From Leuctra nigra (lineage: Eukaryota; Arthropoda; Insecta; Plecoptera; Leuctridae): 64,000 nucleotides of DNA. Under the pieces are notes generated by a model. The model saw nothing but the letters and a program-made list of their open reading frames with translations. It was not told where the DNA came from and ran no database searches. Shown piece by piece: positions 52,566-63,330 of this stretch. The DNA is taken from assembly GCA_934045905.1 (NCBI GenBank), contig OW203762.1, positions 22,662,345-22,726,344 of the forward strand, written 5' to 3'. How positions within the stretch are numbered: the stretch's first letter is position 1; every line of letters starts with the position of its first letter. A program made the translations under genes and the position numbers.

Positions 52566-54073
52566 TTTTTTTTATAAAAGAGTTTTTATTCACCAAAATA
52601 TATACAATAACAATAATACAATAAAAGTTATGATAAACAATAGAAATACTTGAAGCAGCGCTCCTCTACTTTCTAAACATAATGTGAAAAACAGGTTGAC
52701 ATAATTATAAATTTGATTGTAAGCAAGTACATGAATACGGTAAGGTTACAGGAAAAATTAGTGCTGTAAAAAACCTGTGAAATTATTAACATATAATGGA
52801 ACAAATTTAGATTAATTTAACTCTGTGACCGGTTTCATTTTTTCATGAACATGTATAATGGTCGTTTGTGTTTGCTTGGTGCTGTCAGAGAATATTTACC
52901 TAAGTTAACAATTAAAGGGTTATGGCATTTGTCGATATTAATATAAAAGTTGCCTGTTAGGTTGAAGATAAAGTCATGGATTGTAGGCATTTTGAAGAAT
53001 GAATGCAATTTAGTAATTCTCGTGCTTCTTAGAAAATTCCCTGCTATTCTAAGGCATTTGTTCTGTACTACTTGTAGTTTCCTCAGGTTAGTTGTTGACG
53101 TGCTGCTCCAGGCCGGTGCAGCGTAGCATATGATTGGTCTAATTATCATTTTATAGATGAGTGCTTTGTTGTTGTAGCTGAGTCTGCTTCTTTTATTAAA
53201 CATTGGGTAGATGCTAGCCATTGCTGCGTAGGCTTGATGAATTTTATGATTAATGTGTGTAGTAAATGTTAGCTTGGAATCTAGATGGACACCAAGGTAC
53301 TTTACGCTAGGTGACCATTCTATTTCTGTGTTATTGATATTTATCTTGGGCGTTGAAGACGGTCTCCTCTTCGTGAAAAATATTGCTGTCGTCTTTACGT
53401 TGTTAACTCTAATCTTCCATTTGTTGAAAAACTTCTCAATTTTTGAATAAGCTTTCTGCAGTCTTCTTCTGATAGTATCCGGTCTAAACGAGGAAGAAAA
53501 TATCGCTGTATCGTCCGCGTAGAGTGACAGGTGGGTGTGCGCGCTTTTTGGGAGATCATTTATGAATAGTGAGAAAAGAGTTGGACCAATTAGGGAACCT
53601 TGGGGAACTCCTGCTTCAATGGTTTGAATGGTGGATTTTGTTTGATTGATGGCGACAAAGAAGTTGCGCTTTTCCAGGTACGAGAGGAGAATGTGGCATA
53701 GGTATTTTGGGAAATTTAACCCTATTAGTTTGTGGAGTAAACCCTCGTGCCAAACAGTATCGAACGCCTTTTCTATATCTAATAGGATCATGCCGGTGTG
53801 CTGCTTTCCGTTGAATTTGTCAGTGATGAACTCAGTGAGGCGGACCAGTTGCTGGGTAGTCGAGTGTTTCGCTCTAAATCCAAATTGCTCGTCGATTATG
53901 ATTTTGTTCTCTTGAATGTGTTTGTTGATTCGGACCAGGATGGCTTTTTCAACTACTTTGCTAACTGAGCTGAGAAGGCTTATAGGTCTGTAGCTTTGGA
54001 CTTCTTGCGCTTTTTTACCTGGTTTGTGAAATGCTAGTATCTTAGCTGTTTTCCAGCGTGGAGGAAAGTGGGA
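52566..54073 (-). mobile_element. 5'-truncated Jockey-like non-LTR retrotransposon
   Basis: Inserted on the minus strand. Its poly(A) end appears as a T run at 52566-52573 and its 5' end is cut at about 54073. A 12-bp duplication, AATGCGAGATTT, flanks it (left about 52554-52565, right 54074-54085). It holds an open reverse transcriptase segment and a 3' UTR of about 270 bp. The perfect flanks and long open frame point to a recent insertion. Confidence 0.88.
52835..54073 (-). pseudogene. Reverse transcriptase fragment of the Jockey-like element
   Basis: About 413 codons are open without a stop from the truncated 5' end to the natural stop at 52835. RT landmarks in order are RWKTAKILAFHKPGK, SYRPISLLSSVSK, DEQFGFRAKHSTTQQL, ILLDIEKAFDTVWHEGL, GVPQGSLIGPTLFSLFINDL, SLYADDTAIF and VKYLGVHLD. 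This matches fingers, palm (catalytic YADD) and the post-RT region of Jockey-clade ORF2. The endonuclease domain and ORF1 are missing, so the copy cannot move on its own. No internal frameshift is seen. Confidence 0.88.
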
Positions 54074-54499
54074 AATGCGAGATTTGATAAAGAAAACGAA
54101 GGTCTAGAAAAGTGAAACAAGTGTTGGTATTTATTATTTTTCATATAGTTTTTAATTTAATCTAAAGAAATATTAAGAAATCTTCCCTATTGTGATTGGA
54201 TAAAAAGGCATGACTACTTTTTATTGAGCTCACCTCATGAATTAGATAAATGCAGGCGGTAGGAAAGGGGGCGGAGGTTATCCCCCCATCGCCCCTGACC
54301 ACCCATTTACCTTAAAAAATTAAGTTTAATGTCCAAGAATCACTTTATAAAATTTAAATTCTAAAATTCATAAAAGAATATAATTCTTATTAAATTTCTT
54401 ATAGTGCTCGATTTTTAAAAATAGTTCAACATTTTTCCGTCTCAAAATTTAGCAAAATTTTGAGTTGTTGTGGGGTTTTGAACAAAAATAACTTTCTTT

Positions 54500-54560
54500 G
54501 AGTGAGAGGTCCGAGTTCGTACTCCATCGAGCCGGACATTTTTAATTTTACACAATACGT
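54500..54560 (+). repeat. SINE fragment
   Basis: GTGAGAGGTCCGAGTTCGTA, CATCGAGCCGGACATTTTT and ACACAATACG parallel the B-box half of the SINE at 20848. Confidence 0.4.
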
Positions 54561-54600
54561 ACCTTTGTGGGTAGGTATCATCTTGATGTGATGAATGTTG

Positions 54601-54727
54601 TGGGTGGGATTACATAAAATGATAACTTTCTTGTCACGGTGACAAGCTTCTCACTCAATGTTATTCACGGCCTTCTAGGGACTTGTCACCGTGACAAGGA
54701 AGTTATCATTTTATGTAATCCCACCCA
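54601..54727. mobile_element. Foldback with 46-bp arms
   Basis: TGGGTGGGATTACATAAAAT and following bases at 54601-54646 are repeated inverted at 54682-54727. The inner tips (CTTGTCACCGTGACAAG) are palindromic themselves. Only one or two mismatches between arms. Confidence 0.8.
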
Positions 54728-54728
54728 G

Positions 54729-54807
54729 GGCATGTACTCAGTCACCGGCAACGTGGAAGGTCAATGGGCGCTGAGGCATCAGGAACTGCTGTCACTCTCT
54801 GAGCAAG
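54729..54807 (+). CDS. Possible orphan coding exon
   Basis: Begins after CACCCAG and ends CAAG before GTGGGT. The 79 bases are unusually GC-rich for the neighbourhood and read GMYSVTGNVEGQWALRHQEL and on in one frame. It looks like an exon with both splice sites, but the acceptor falls exactly on the end of the foldback and no partner exon was found. It could instead be a captured exon fragment. The protein family is not recognised. Confidence 0.3.
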
Positions 54808-55007
54808 GTGGGTGTTCTCTCTTCAATTCAATCCTTGTTCCAACTTCCACTCATATAACTGAACACTCTACTCGTCTACTCAATTCACGCAGACATTTCA
54901 AACTTCCTAGTTTCCCGACGTTGCAAATCGCCCGCGTAAGAACTCCCGTGTATACGTACTATGAAAACTGTGCAAATGCCCAGAATGAGTTCAGAACATG
55001 ACATTTC

Positions 55008-55543
55008 CAACAAAATTCTAAATAGTTCGGCCGTCCAGAACTTCGAACTTTGAAAGTCCGTTTGAATTGGTAATTCGTTGTATTTTTGTGAAAAATTTTA
55101 TATTTTCTTGTCTCGTTGGGTTCCGTATGAATTTTATTATTAAAAATGTGTCATAGTGATAACCCTAGTTTGTCTTTTATCTAATCACGATAATATTTGA
55201 GATCAATTGGTTAACGGGTTCGCTCTCCAATCGTATCGGAAATTTCATAGTTTTGTGCGCTTTTGCTAAATAACCGCGGCGCCTAATTAACAAGGCACGA
55301 AGCAAAAGTGAAAAAGTGCTACTACTATACTTTACAATCAAACTGATCATGTAAACATCCTTTCAAGTTACATCCACATATCAAACAATTTATCCCTCTC
55401 AATTTGAGACGGAAAAATATTCTATTGCAGTCATCCAGTTCATAATGTATTTATAAAAATTATTTACAATCACATTGTTTGGTGTTTTTAATCAGCATCG
55501 GGCTTAATTCCGTTTTAGGAAAACGTTTTTTGAACTTGTAATT
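55008..55543. other. Intergenic, no gene seen
   Basis: AT-rich DNA downstream of the coiled-coil ORF, probably including its 3' UTR. Confidence 0.4.
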
Positions 55544-56443
55544 TCAAGAATATTTTTTTTTTGTATATATCGATCGATTGCTCCCCCTTAAAAGGTCTTT
55601 TTGGTGAATCAATAGGTTCTGTGCTTCGAGCTGCTTCTTCATGGCCAGTATTTCCTTTTCTTGATTCTCATTCTTGTTTTCGAAGTTTTCCTTCTGACGC
55701 TCTTTCTCGAGCCTAGAGTTCAGCTCATTGAGTCGCTTTATATCCATGTTTTTTGCTTCCAGAGCCCTACTCATCTCGAGAAAATCACTGAGCTGATTCT
55801 GACTTGTATCCAACCTTTCCTCCTCGACGTTCACGGGCGGCAGGGTTGGCGGTAGGGTTAGTTCTTCCATCATTGATACTAACTGATCATCGCGTTGTTT
55901 CATCTGGCTATTGTACTCCATTTCTTTGTCTTTCTCACGTAGTTCGAGTTCACATTTATCTAGCTGAACCCTCATTTCTAAAACTTCCTTCTGTTGTTCT
56001 TGAAGAAGCATGTTCTGCTTATCTACTTGCTTCTTCATCATACTGATACAATAGATCTTCTCATTTTGTCCTATCACCAGCTTCTCGATTGTGTCATTCA
56101 ACTGACTGTTCTCACGTACGAGGTGATCTCTATCACTCTTTAAAGCAGCTATGCTGTCACACTTTATATTGAGGTTGTTCCTCAAATCACTCGTACTGTT
56201 GTCCAATTTCGAAATCTTTATCTTCAAGTTTTTTTTTTCTAAATAGAATGTATTTCTTTGAGTTTTTTGCTCGCCTTCGAGCTCACCTATAATTTCCTTC
56301 AACTTCGAGATTTCAATTCGCTGATTGCGGTTCGCTGCCTCTTCATCTTTCAATTTGAAATTTAAGTTTTCAATAGTCATTACATTGTTCTGGGCATTTG
56401 TAACAACCAGTTGTGTGTGTAATAAATCCATTCGATTTCCCAT
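55544..56443 (-). CDS. Coiled-coil protein of unknown function
   Basis: An open frame of 299 codons from ATG (MGNRMDLLHTQLV) to TAA at 55544. The frame is open ten codons further upstream but has no ATG there. Nearly the whole product is heptad-rich coiled coil (NRNQRIEISKLKEIIGELEG; KQVDKQNMLLQEQQKEVLEM; LEAKNMDIKRLNELNSRLEK). A proline-rich interruption, LTLPPTLPPVN, at about residue 203 divides two coils, and the tail is basic (SIYTKKKYS). A GATAAG just before the ATG, after a pyrimidine-rich stretch, might be a splice acceptor, so it may be the last exon of a larger gene whose 5' exon could be 59768-59499. Coiled coils do not reveal function; no family is recognised. Confidence 0.6.
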   Translation of the reverse strand: MGNRMDLLHTQLVVTNAQNNVMTIENLNFKLKDEEAANRNQRIEISKLKEIIGELEGEQKTQRNTFYLEKKNLKIKISKLDNSTSDLRNNLNIKCDSIAALKSDRDHLVRENSQLNDTIEKLVIGQNEKIYCISMMKKQVDKQNMLLQEQQKEVLEMRVQLDKCELELREKDKEMEYNSQMKQRDDQLVSMMEELTLPPTLPPVNVEEERLDTSQNQLSDFLEMSRALEAKNMDIKRLNELNSRLEKERQKENFENKNENQEKEILAMKKQLEAQNLLIHQKDLLRGSNRSIYTKKKYS

Positions 56444-56473
56444 CTTATCCACACCATCAAAAAAGGAAACCAC

Positions 56474-58338
56474 AAAAAGTTATATCAAGGTTATAAGTGG
56501 AACAGGAAAATAATAAAATAAATCAAATAAATCATCTGTATGATTTTGATGATATTTGGATGATTCTCTTTTCTTGTTTTAAGCTTTCGCTAATTTTGTA
56601 TAAAATTCTAACATTCATAAGGTAGGTAGTACTTATAATAGGTCAATTTTATGTTACAGATTTTTTTTTTAAATATTCTATTCTTTCATTTTAAAGTGTC
56701 CGATAGACATTTAACTTTTGATAAAATCTATTACCTAAATTTGTTCTATCCATCTAATAGACCGTTTTAAATTTATAAATTTAAACAAACAGGCATAATC
56801 AGGGTGCATTAATTCAATCATTTTTAGAATAAATCGAAAACGATCTAGTAGCGCGGTCGCTCCACCCAGCCAAGTCGTACTTACACTCACACTCACTCAA
56901 CGCACCTAATCGTTCGTTTGCGCCTAATAAACTGAGGAGCAGACCAACCACTTTTACTGTAAGCAACAACATGGCATTTTCAACCTACTGGGGTTGGGTT
57001 TTTTGGGGGGAATGTATGCATATGTTTTATTGAGCGAGCGAAGCGAGCGACTCCATTTGGCTCTTTTAGCACGGACCTCTGTTTTTTTTTGTTTTTTTGT
57101 TTTTGTTTTTGTTTTTGTATGCTAAAGGAAGCAATGGAAGTCGCACCGTTTCACCGATCGACCTGAAATTTTGCACACATGTAAAGACAACCTTCTCTGT
57201 TTGCAGACCCAATTTTTTTTTGAAATCCATCCATTGGTTTATTGTTAAAATAAGTATCTCCTGATAGCCTAAAAAATGAAAATGGTCTTCGAGAAATGTG
57301 ATCAAACTCATATTTAGCATGGTCAGTAAGACCAACAATGTCACTTATTTTACAAATTTTCAGCCGAATCTGTCAAGAAAGTATACACTTATTGACATTT
57401 TTAATAGCTGTCAGAAATGAAACATTGAAAATGAATGTCTTTCCAATGCAACTGAATCTGATTTGCTTTAGGTACAAGAGTGTTTTGATGGTATGTACAG
57501 TTTTTTAGTGAAAAGCAGATATTTTTATGTTTATTGAGTTGATCAAATTTGAATAATTCAATTTGGATCATAGTTTCCAACAAATCATTTCGAGTTTTTA
57601 AGGACCTTGATTGTCTTTTCGTCAATTCGTAGTTCTAATGGCCGTGCCTCTCGTGTTTCTACTTGGCTGATTTTGCATCCAGGAGGGATTAGAAACATAA
57701 GCTCACATTTCAATAATATCATTGAGTGGCGTTTGTTCTCTTCTAGCGTTCACACGTCATTCCAAATCTCTCCTGCATTTTGCTTCTTTTCGTTGATAAT
57801 TTTGGCAATTTGGTGTACTTTGTGAAGGTATTAGTAAAATTGAATCGCTTTTAAAGCATAGATATTAGGTATCTACAGTTTTTGTCCAGGGGATTGATTA
57901 TTTCAAATTATTTTCTTCTTGGAAACGTTGGATTTATTCCGTTTCTGAGCTTCTGTCTAGCCTGACATTTCCTTGAAGGTTGCTATTTTTTTTTGAAAGT
58001 TTTGATTAATTCATCAAAACATTACGTTGTCTTATTTTAATTGTGGAACGTTGGATACATTCCGTTTCTAAACTAGGTAGTTACTATTTTACCTGATCCG
58101 TTTTTTGTGTGGAACTTTGATTCCTTTCGCTTATTAGTTGAAAGGTGATTACTTTATTTTCATATTTGCGAAGTTTTGTTCAAGATTCATTTCGTAACAT
58201 TACGACATTGAATACATTACGTCTTTGAGCACACATTTCGTGCATTTCAAACATTGATCACACAAATATTATTGTACTTTAATTAGGTAGGTACTCTACT
58301 TCTTACTTTTTCATTACCTATCTTATCCCTATTTAAAC
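56474..58338. other. Intergenic or intronic, with dispersed repeats
   Basis: Holds copies of the repeats at 15685-15800 (here 56845-56960) and 17330-17940 (here inverted, 57000-57460), separated by a T-rich simple repeat (TTTTTG)n at 57081-57118. No gene is supported; the ORF at 57401-57625 lies mostly in repeat. Confidence 0.5.
57000..57460 (-). repeat. Dispersed repeat, inverted relative of 17330-17940
   Basis: Shares CATTTCTGACAG, AAAATGTCAATAAGTG and GGCTGAAAATTTGTAAAATA (read on the minus strand). Ends at TGAGCGAGCGAAGCGAGCGA, inverse of the block at 17910. Confidence 0.6.
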
Positions 58339-58569
58339 ATGCCGAAAAATGGAAAGACTTCTGCTAGAATGAAAGCCATAAAGGCGAAAAAGCGTCTGCG
58401 TGAAATTGAAGATCAAGAAACTGACGAAGCTAAATCTAAAAGGTTGAAACAAAATGTCGTTAATAATAAAGCATCAAGGAGCAAAGAGACCCCCGACCAG
58501 ACTGCTGCAAGGAGATACTCAAACAATCAACGCAATACCCGCTCTCGTGCAGCGGGTATTGCCGATTGA
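58339..58569 (+). CDS. Small basic protein, possible transposon-derived N-terminus
   Basis: A 76-codon ORF with ATG and TGA. It is Lys/Arg-rich (MPKNGKTSARMKAIKAKKRL) and has RSKETPDQTAARRYSNNQRN near the end. The pattern ET-x-x-QTAARR resembles the repeated basic helices found in STPR-type proteins and at the N-terminus of some Helitron-encoded proteins, but there is only one clear unit. No helicase or Rep sequence follows; the 3' flank is a low-complexity repeat. It may be a true small gene, a first exon, or an element fragment. Confidence 0.35.
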   Translation: MPKNGKTSARMKAIKAKKRLREIEDQETDEAKSKRLKQNVVNNKASRSKETPDQTAARRYSNNQRNTRSRAAGIAD

Positions 58570-59063
58570 CCGACCAACTAAAAACTTCGCATGGTAATTG
58601 GTAGCAACATTTAAGGTATTTTTGCCAATTTTCAGTCTAATTTGTAGTTATTTTCAAAAGTTTTTGTAATTTTAGGGACATTTTGTGTGTTGGCTGTCAA
58701 ATTCACGGCGACATCGAATCTTTAGTTCAAGGCAAGGTAGTTAGAGCAGAAAGTTTCAAACGAAATGAAACTAATAATGACCGTTTAACAGATTGATCTG
58801 ATATTGTGTCCACAGTAATATCATATCATATGAGTGGTCCCAGGTATATTGTTTAAAAGATATCCTGTGATTTTTGAAACTTAACAAGGAACCGTTCAAT
58901 CAAAGGTTTAATCGATCAACTTAAAACTTAGCAAGGTTATTGGGACCAATATTTTTGGATATTTTGGAGATATTTATACAAGTCTGTGACGAAATTCAAG
59001 AATTATTGGCTTTTAATGACATTTTCGATAAACATAATTTCGGTTCGAGGTGTTGCGTGTATC

Positions 59064-59104
59064 CGTGCTCGCTCATCAACGCGTTACTCAGAGCGTTTTC
59101 CTAG
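59064..59104. repeat. Dispersed 40-bp repeat, copy 3 (inverted)
   Basis: CGTGCTCGCTCATCAACGCG and AGAGCGTTTTCCTAGTTA are the inverse of the blocks at 16810 and 45858. Confidence 0.6.
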
Positions 59105-59498
59105 TTACATTGACAGGAAACAGCTAACGGGCTAACGGTGCAAGATAATTACAATCAGTTTGCATATTTGAATGTAGACTATGTAATTTTAACCATAATT
59201 TTTTGTAAGGGAAATAGCCTTCATTAAATTTTTTTGAAATTTTTGAAATTGGGGGGGGGGGGGGGGGGGGCGGGGGGAATTACCCAAAATAGTTTTGATG
59301 GCAGTCAATCTCTTCGTAATAAAAAGTTGTTCATGAATATGCCAAAAACTATCTACATAAAAAAGTGTCTTGGACCGACCCTCACGTCATTCCCCTCTCC
59401 CCTTCCTGTACGCGCATGTGCACAACTTGGCTGAGTGAAGCGACCGCTCCACTAGATTTAAGAAATGTAGGTGTGATTGTGTCTTTGTTTGTACTCAC

Positions 59499-59768
59499 AG
59501 AATGTAGCGACGAGGACAGTTGCTTCTTTTCTATATTTAAACGCTGATAGCGGTTCACCATATACGGGTTGTAAGGACGAACAGCTGTTCTTGAGGGCAG
59601 CGCCATGCCCGGCGCTGGCGGTTCTGGCGGTTCATCGAGTCCCGGGACATGATCGTTGTTGTTGCCTGGCGCTGTCGGTTCTGACATACGTCCTTGCGTA
59701 CCGCTACCTCTAGCTCTTCCCCGTCCAGCTCTGATAGTTGGTCGAAATTGACGATTTGTTTCTGCCAT
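59499..59768 (-). CDS. First coding exon of an unidentified gene
   Basis: From an ATG at 59768 the frame runs 90 codons to a good donor (CATTCT before GTGAGTAC, 59498-59491), phase 0. The peptide starts MAETNRQFRPTIRAGRGRAR and then is proline-, Asn- and Asp-rich (PGLDEPPEPPAPGMALPSRT, RPYNPYMVNRYQRLNIEKKQ). Arg-Gly repeats at an N-terminus occur in Piwi/Aubergine and other RNA-binding proteins, but nothing else supports that identity. The next exon was not found; the coiled-coil ORF at 56443 is a possible partner. Confidence 0.5.
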
Positions 59769-59999
59769 AGCCAGCTGTTGGTTCAAACAGATGACAACAC
59801 TCTGCGTATTTATTACTTATTTATTTATTTCTAGTAGTCCAACAGACTATTATACACTCCACAAGACATACACATATAAAAAACAACCTTACAACCTTGT
59901 GATGTTGTAGGAATGTGGCGCAGTCACATACTACATCATACTAAAAATGGTTCTTACAATACTCACTTACATATTTATTTTAAAAAACTGTACTGTAAC

Positions 60000-61214
60000 C
60001 AGACATGGGCAAAATACTCTGTTTCAATGTATTTGGAATACAAGATACTGATACTTTTAATTTGGGTATCTAAAATACAAGATACAAGATACATTTTAGA
60101 GATGTATTTAAAATACAAGATACAAGATAGTATCTTTAGATACTTCAAAAAAGATACATTTAAAGATCCTTTTTTTATTCTCATACACAGGGATGGCACC
60201 CGGTAAAATTTACCGGTAAATTAAGGTAAATTTACCGGTAAATTTACCAATTATTAATTTACCGGTAAAAAAATGGTAAATTTTGTTTTTATAATCCTTT
60301 TGAATGTATGAATGGAGATATCACAATTTAAGTAATAACTAGAAGTAAACTTCAGTGTGACAACATTAGTAGTTAGGCATAATTTAAGTTGATTTTTAGT
60401 TGTCCTCTATCATTCAGAATGGCAATTCCTACGATTACTTCCAATGTCGGATCTTTGTTCTGGTTTGCTTGTTTAGCAGACACAGCATAGCGATTGAAAC
60501 TTGATCAAATTGGATGGTCGACAATTCCTCTTATGGGAGAAAAGAACATGTATAGCATACTAGATTGGTCGAATCAATGCTATTCTGCCGTAAGTTATTT
60601 CGATCAGCTATCAAATCATCCCTTATCAAAATGCAGTAATGTCAATATTAACAATTAACATTGATTAGATGTATTGTTATTGTCCTGACCACTGACTGAC
60701 TGGTAATCTTTGTAAATAAGTCAAATAATAAGGTAGGGTAATTTTTGTATTGGGTATAGTCATATTTTGGTATCCGCCATCGTTTTTCAAAATTTACCGC
60801 TGACCGGTAAATTTACCGATTTTTTCAGAACCGTTAAAAGTGCCATCCCTACTCATACATATCATCCAACAGTAAAAAATGTAGGGACTTCATTCTAAAT
60901 TAAATTTTAATTTGTTCTATTTGTAAGGCAACATACTTAACATTTTCTTGATCGATTCAATACGGCAACGTGTATTATTTGATGCTTGTTTGAAATCAAG
61001 CAAGAGATCAAGCTATCTGTGAAATTCTAGGCGCATAAAAATGTATCTTGTATTTTAAATCTTCAAAAAAGATACAAAATACTTTAGAAATGGGTATTTA
61101 AAATACAAGATACAGATACATTTGGCTCATGTATTTAAAATACTAGATACAAGATACAAATGTATCTAAGATACGTATCTTAAGATACAAGTATCTAGAT
61201 ACTGCCCATGTCTG
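60000..61214. mobile_element. hAT-type element, 1215 bp, with 8-bp TSD
   Basis: Ends CAGACATGGGCA and TGCCCATGTCTG. The 8-bp duplication ACTGTAAC is exact (59992-59999 and 61215-61222). Subterminal arrays of GATACAAGATAC / GTATCTTGTATC type repeats line both ends. It was split by another hAT at 60188-60851; without that it is about 543 bp. No transposase. Confidence 0.9.
60188..60851. mobile_element. Nested hAT-type element, 664 bp, with 8-bp TSD
   Basis: Ends CAGGGATGGCAC and GTGCCATCCCTA. The 8-bp duplication CTCATACA is exact (60180-60187 and 60852-60859). Subterminal TTTACCGGTAAA palindromes repeat at both ends. It is younger than the element it interrupts. Confidence 0.9.
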
Positions 61215-61439
61215 ACTGTAACAACCTGCCCTTGTCACAACCAACCCAGTCTCCCCTACTTAAACACGAGATTTTTGTGTTTTTTTTTCATTAAAAAATC
61301 ACTGCAAAATCAACTAATTGACTGAAAAAATTGATAAGCTTCTGGAGGTCAAGTCTTGAAACTTACGCTTTCAGGACGCAAACGCTCTCGGACGTTCAAT
61401 GTAAGAATGACGACCTTGAAATCTACTGTCAACTGAATT

Positions 61440-61950
61440 AGCTTAGACTGGGAAGACTGATTCTCAAGGCGGAGTTTGCGTAGATGACCTGAAGCGTCAA
61501 TTAGATGCTTTTAGAGACGACTCCACTAAGTTTTTGTATAAGCTTCGATTTGCTCAGAAAACGAGTGACAAGTTTGGTGATCCGTGGAAGGAAGATGGTG
61601 CCGAGGAACTGTGTGCTACACTAAAGATGATAAACCTGGAAGCAGCATTAGGAGAGACAGGAAGAGATCGGAAAGGTGTGATTGGTGGAATAAGGAGGTC
61701 GAAATATTAGTGACTATCAAACGGGAAGCGTATCACAAATGGCTTTCAACAGGAGATCTAGAGAGGATCGAAAACAGTATGCCCGGCTGAGTAGAGAGGT
61801 GAAGAGAACGGTCGAGAAAACGAAGAGCTATATGTGGGAAACGATGTGAAGAAGTCGGTAGGTGCTTGATGGGCACGAGACAGAGAGGGGCATGGAAAGT
61901 TGTTAGAAGCTTGCGACAAGGTCATCGACGTGCTACGAAGATCTAGATGA
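61440..61950 (+). pseudogene. LINE fragment (endonuclease-RT linker), frameshifted
   Basis: The frame at about 61677 reads CDWWNKEVEILVTIKREAYH, then KWLSTGDLE, and continues after a frameshift as RKQYARLSREVKRTVEKTKS, then YMWETM. The WWN-x-EV...K-x-A-x-x-x-W...Y-x-x-x-x-x-x-V-K motif order is that of the linker between endonuclease and reverse transcriptase in RTE/Jockey-type LINEs. Several stops; clearly dead. Confidence 0.7.
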
Positions 61951-62360
61951 TCCAGATGGATAGGTATGTGGGTTTCACGAACAATCTTTGCTCTAATTTT
62001 CTACAGTTTAGTAAATGGAATGAATTTTCATTCATTTGCACTCACCCAAATTAATGTGAACTTAAAAAACTCTTTGATAGAACTGGATATACCAACAAAA
62101 ATCGAGCAGGTTCTTGAGTCAATCATATAACAATTGATTTTGTTTCTGAGATCTCGGCTTATGAACACAAAAATAACTAGATCCAATATGGTGTGAAATA
62201 TCTACTACCTTCACATGTATATTTTTAAACAGGTGTTTTTGTACTACATCTAATTTGCAGATGCAGACAGATGAAGAGACGCAGGTAGTCCTTTGAGAGC
62301 GCAGCGTCGCGGCACTTGCTGACCTTGACGCGAAACTTCAAGCAAGGTAGACCGTGATGA
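61951..62360. other. No gene seen
   Basis: Continuation of decayed repeat DNA between two LINE remnants; ordinary AT-rich sequence. Confidence 0.4.
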
Positions 62361-63330
62361 ATATGATTGATTGATTGATTGATAGTTTTATTTCCATAGA
62401 TATTACATGGTTACATGGTTGTGCAGTTACCCTCTTGAAAAACAATTTTTCAATTAGCGAGGATATTATGGAAATGCAGCTCTAGCTAGCAGATGCTGCA
62501 GTTATCTAAAGTAGTCTAAATAAAACTAGGGCTACAATATGTTAAGTAGTTAGGTAAAGAGTAACTAGAACATTTAGCATTAGATAGAGAACCTAGTGAA
62601 TGCAAGGTAGTATAATTAAGTATAGTAAATAAATAATATCTACCTTAGATTAAAATATATGTACATAGGTAGGTAGTAGTCTATTCTAATTCTGGTTTCA
62701 TTTACGAACTATATTTTATTCTACAGTTTATCCTGCAGGAATTCTTCAATAGAATAGTATGCTTTCTTTTCTAGCAGGGACTTTAGTTTGTGTTTGAAGG
62801 TGTGTATATTTTCAATATTTTTCATGAACACTGGACCCTTTAAACTTTTAAAACAAAAGTTGTGCTACAGTAACACGGTGCTACTGAAATTTGGCGATAT
62901 TAGGTAAGGGCCCTGGGAGTTTATTATAGAGTTTAGCGCCAAAGTAGGATGAATTTACTTGATATTTTTTGTTTTTATGAAAGGATGTATGTAAATTTTG
63001 CTTTAATCGGGTATTGTGTTTGTGGATGTCAGTGTTTATGGGAAAAGTAGTTATTTTTTTTCTTATTTGAAGTATTTCCTGAAGAATATAGACACAGTAA
63101 AATGTTAGAATTTTTTTTTCTTTGAAATGTTTCTTACAGTGTGGTTTTATGTGTGTATCTTTATTTGTTAAGTCCTAGGATTGACCTCAGTGCTCTTTTT
63201 TGTAGTGTAAATATTTTTTTTGTATTAACAGAGGCTCCCCATATCTCTATTCCGTACCTCATATGGGAGTCAAAGTTGGCGTAATATGCCAATTTGGCCG
63301 TCTTGGTATTTGTTATGGCGTATATCATTT
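62361..63330 (-). mobile_element. 3' end of a CR1/Jockey-type LINE, interrupted
   Basis: On the minus strand the frame reads AYYANFDSHMRYGIEIWGAS, then KIFTLQKRALRSILGL, then (after breaks) LYNKLPG, then, beyond a small insertion, ENIHTFKHKLKSLLEKKAYY and SIEEFLQDKL followed by a stop at 62721. These are the C-terminal region of a LINE ORF2. The 3' end is an (ATCA)n tail at 62365-62385. Internal stops show it is inactive. An 81-bp TIR element (62833-62913) sits within it. Confidence 0.8.
62833..62913. mobile_element. 81-bp relative of the 33493-33648 TIR element
   Basis: Starts GGACCCTT and ends GCGATATTAGGTAAGGGCCC, with internal CACGGTGCTACTG, as in the longer copy. It interrupts the LINE ORF between the LYNKLPG and ENIHTF segments. 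Confidence 0.65.

Noticed and set aside
57401..57625. 74-codon minus-strand ORF between the coiled-coil gene and the RG-rich exon
   Set aside because: Mostly repeat-derived sequence related to 17330-17940, with no splice sites fitting the flanking exons.
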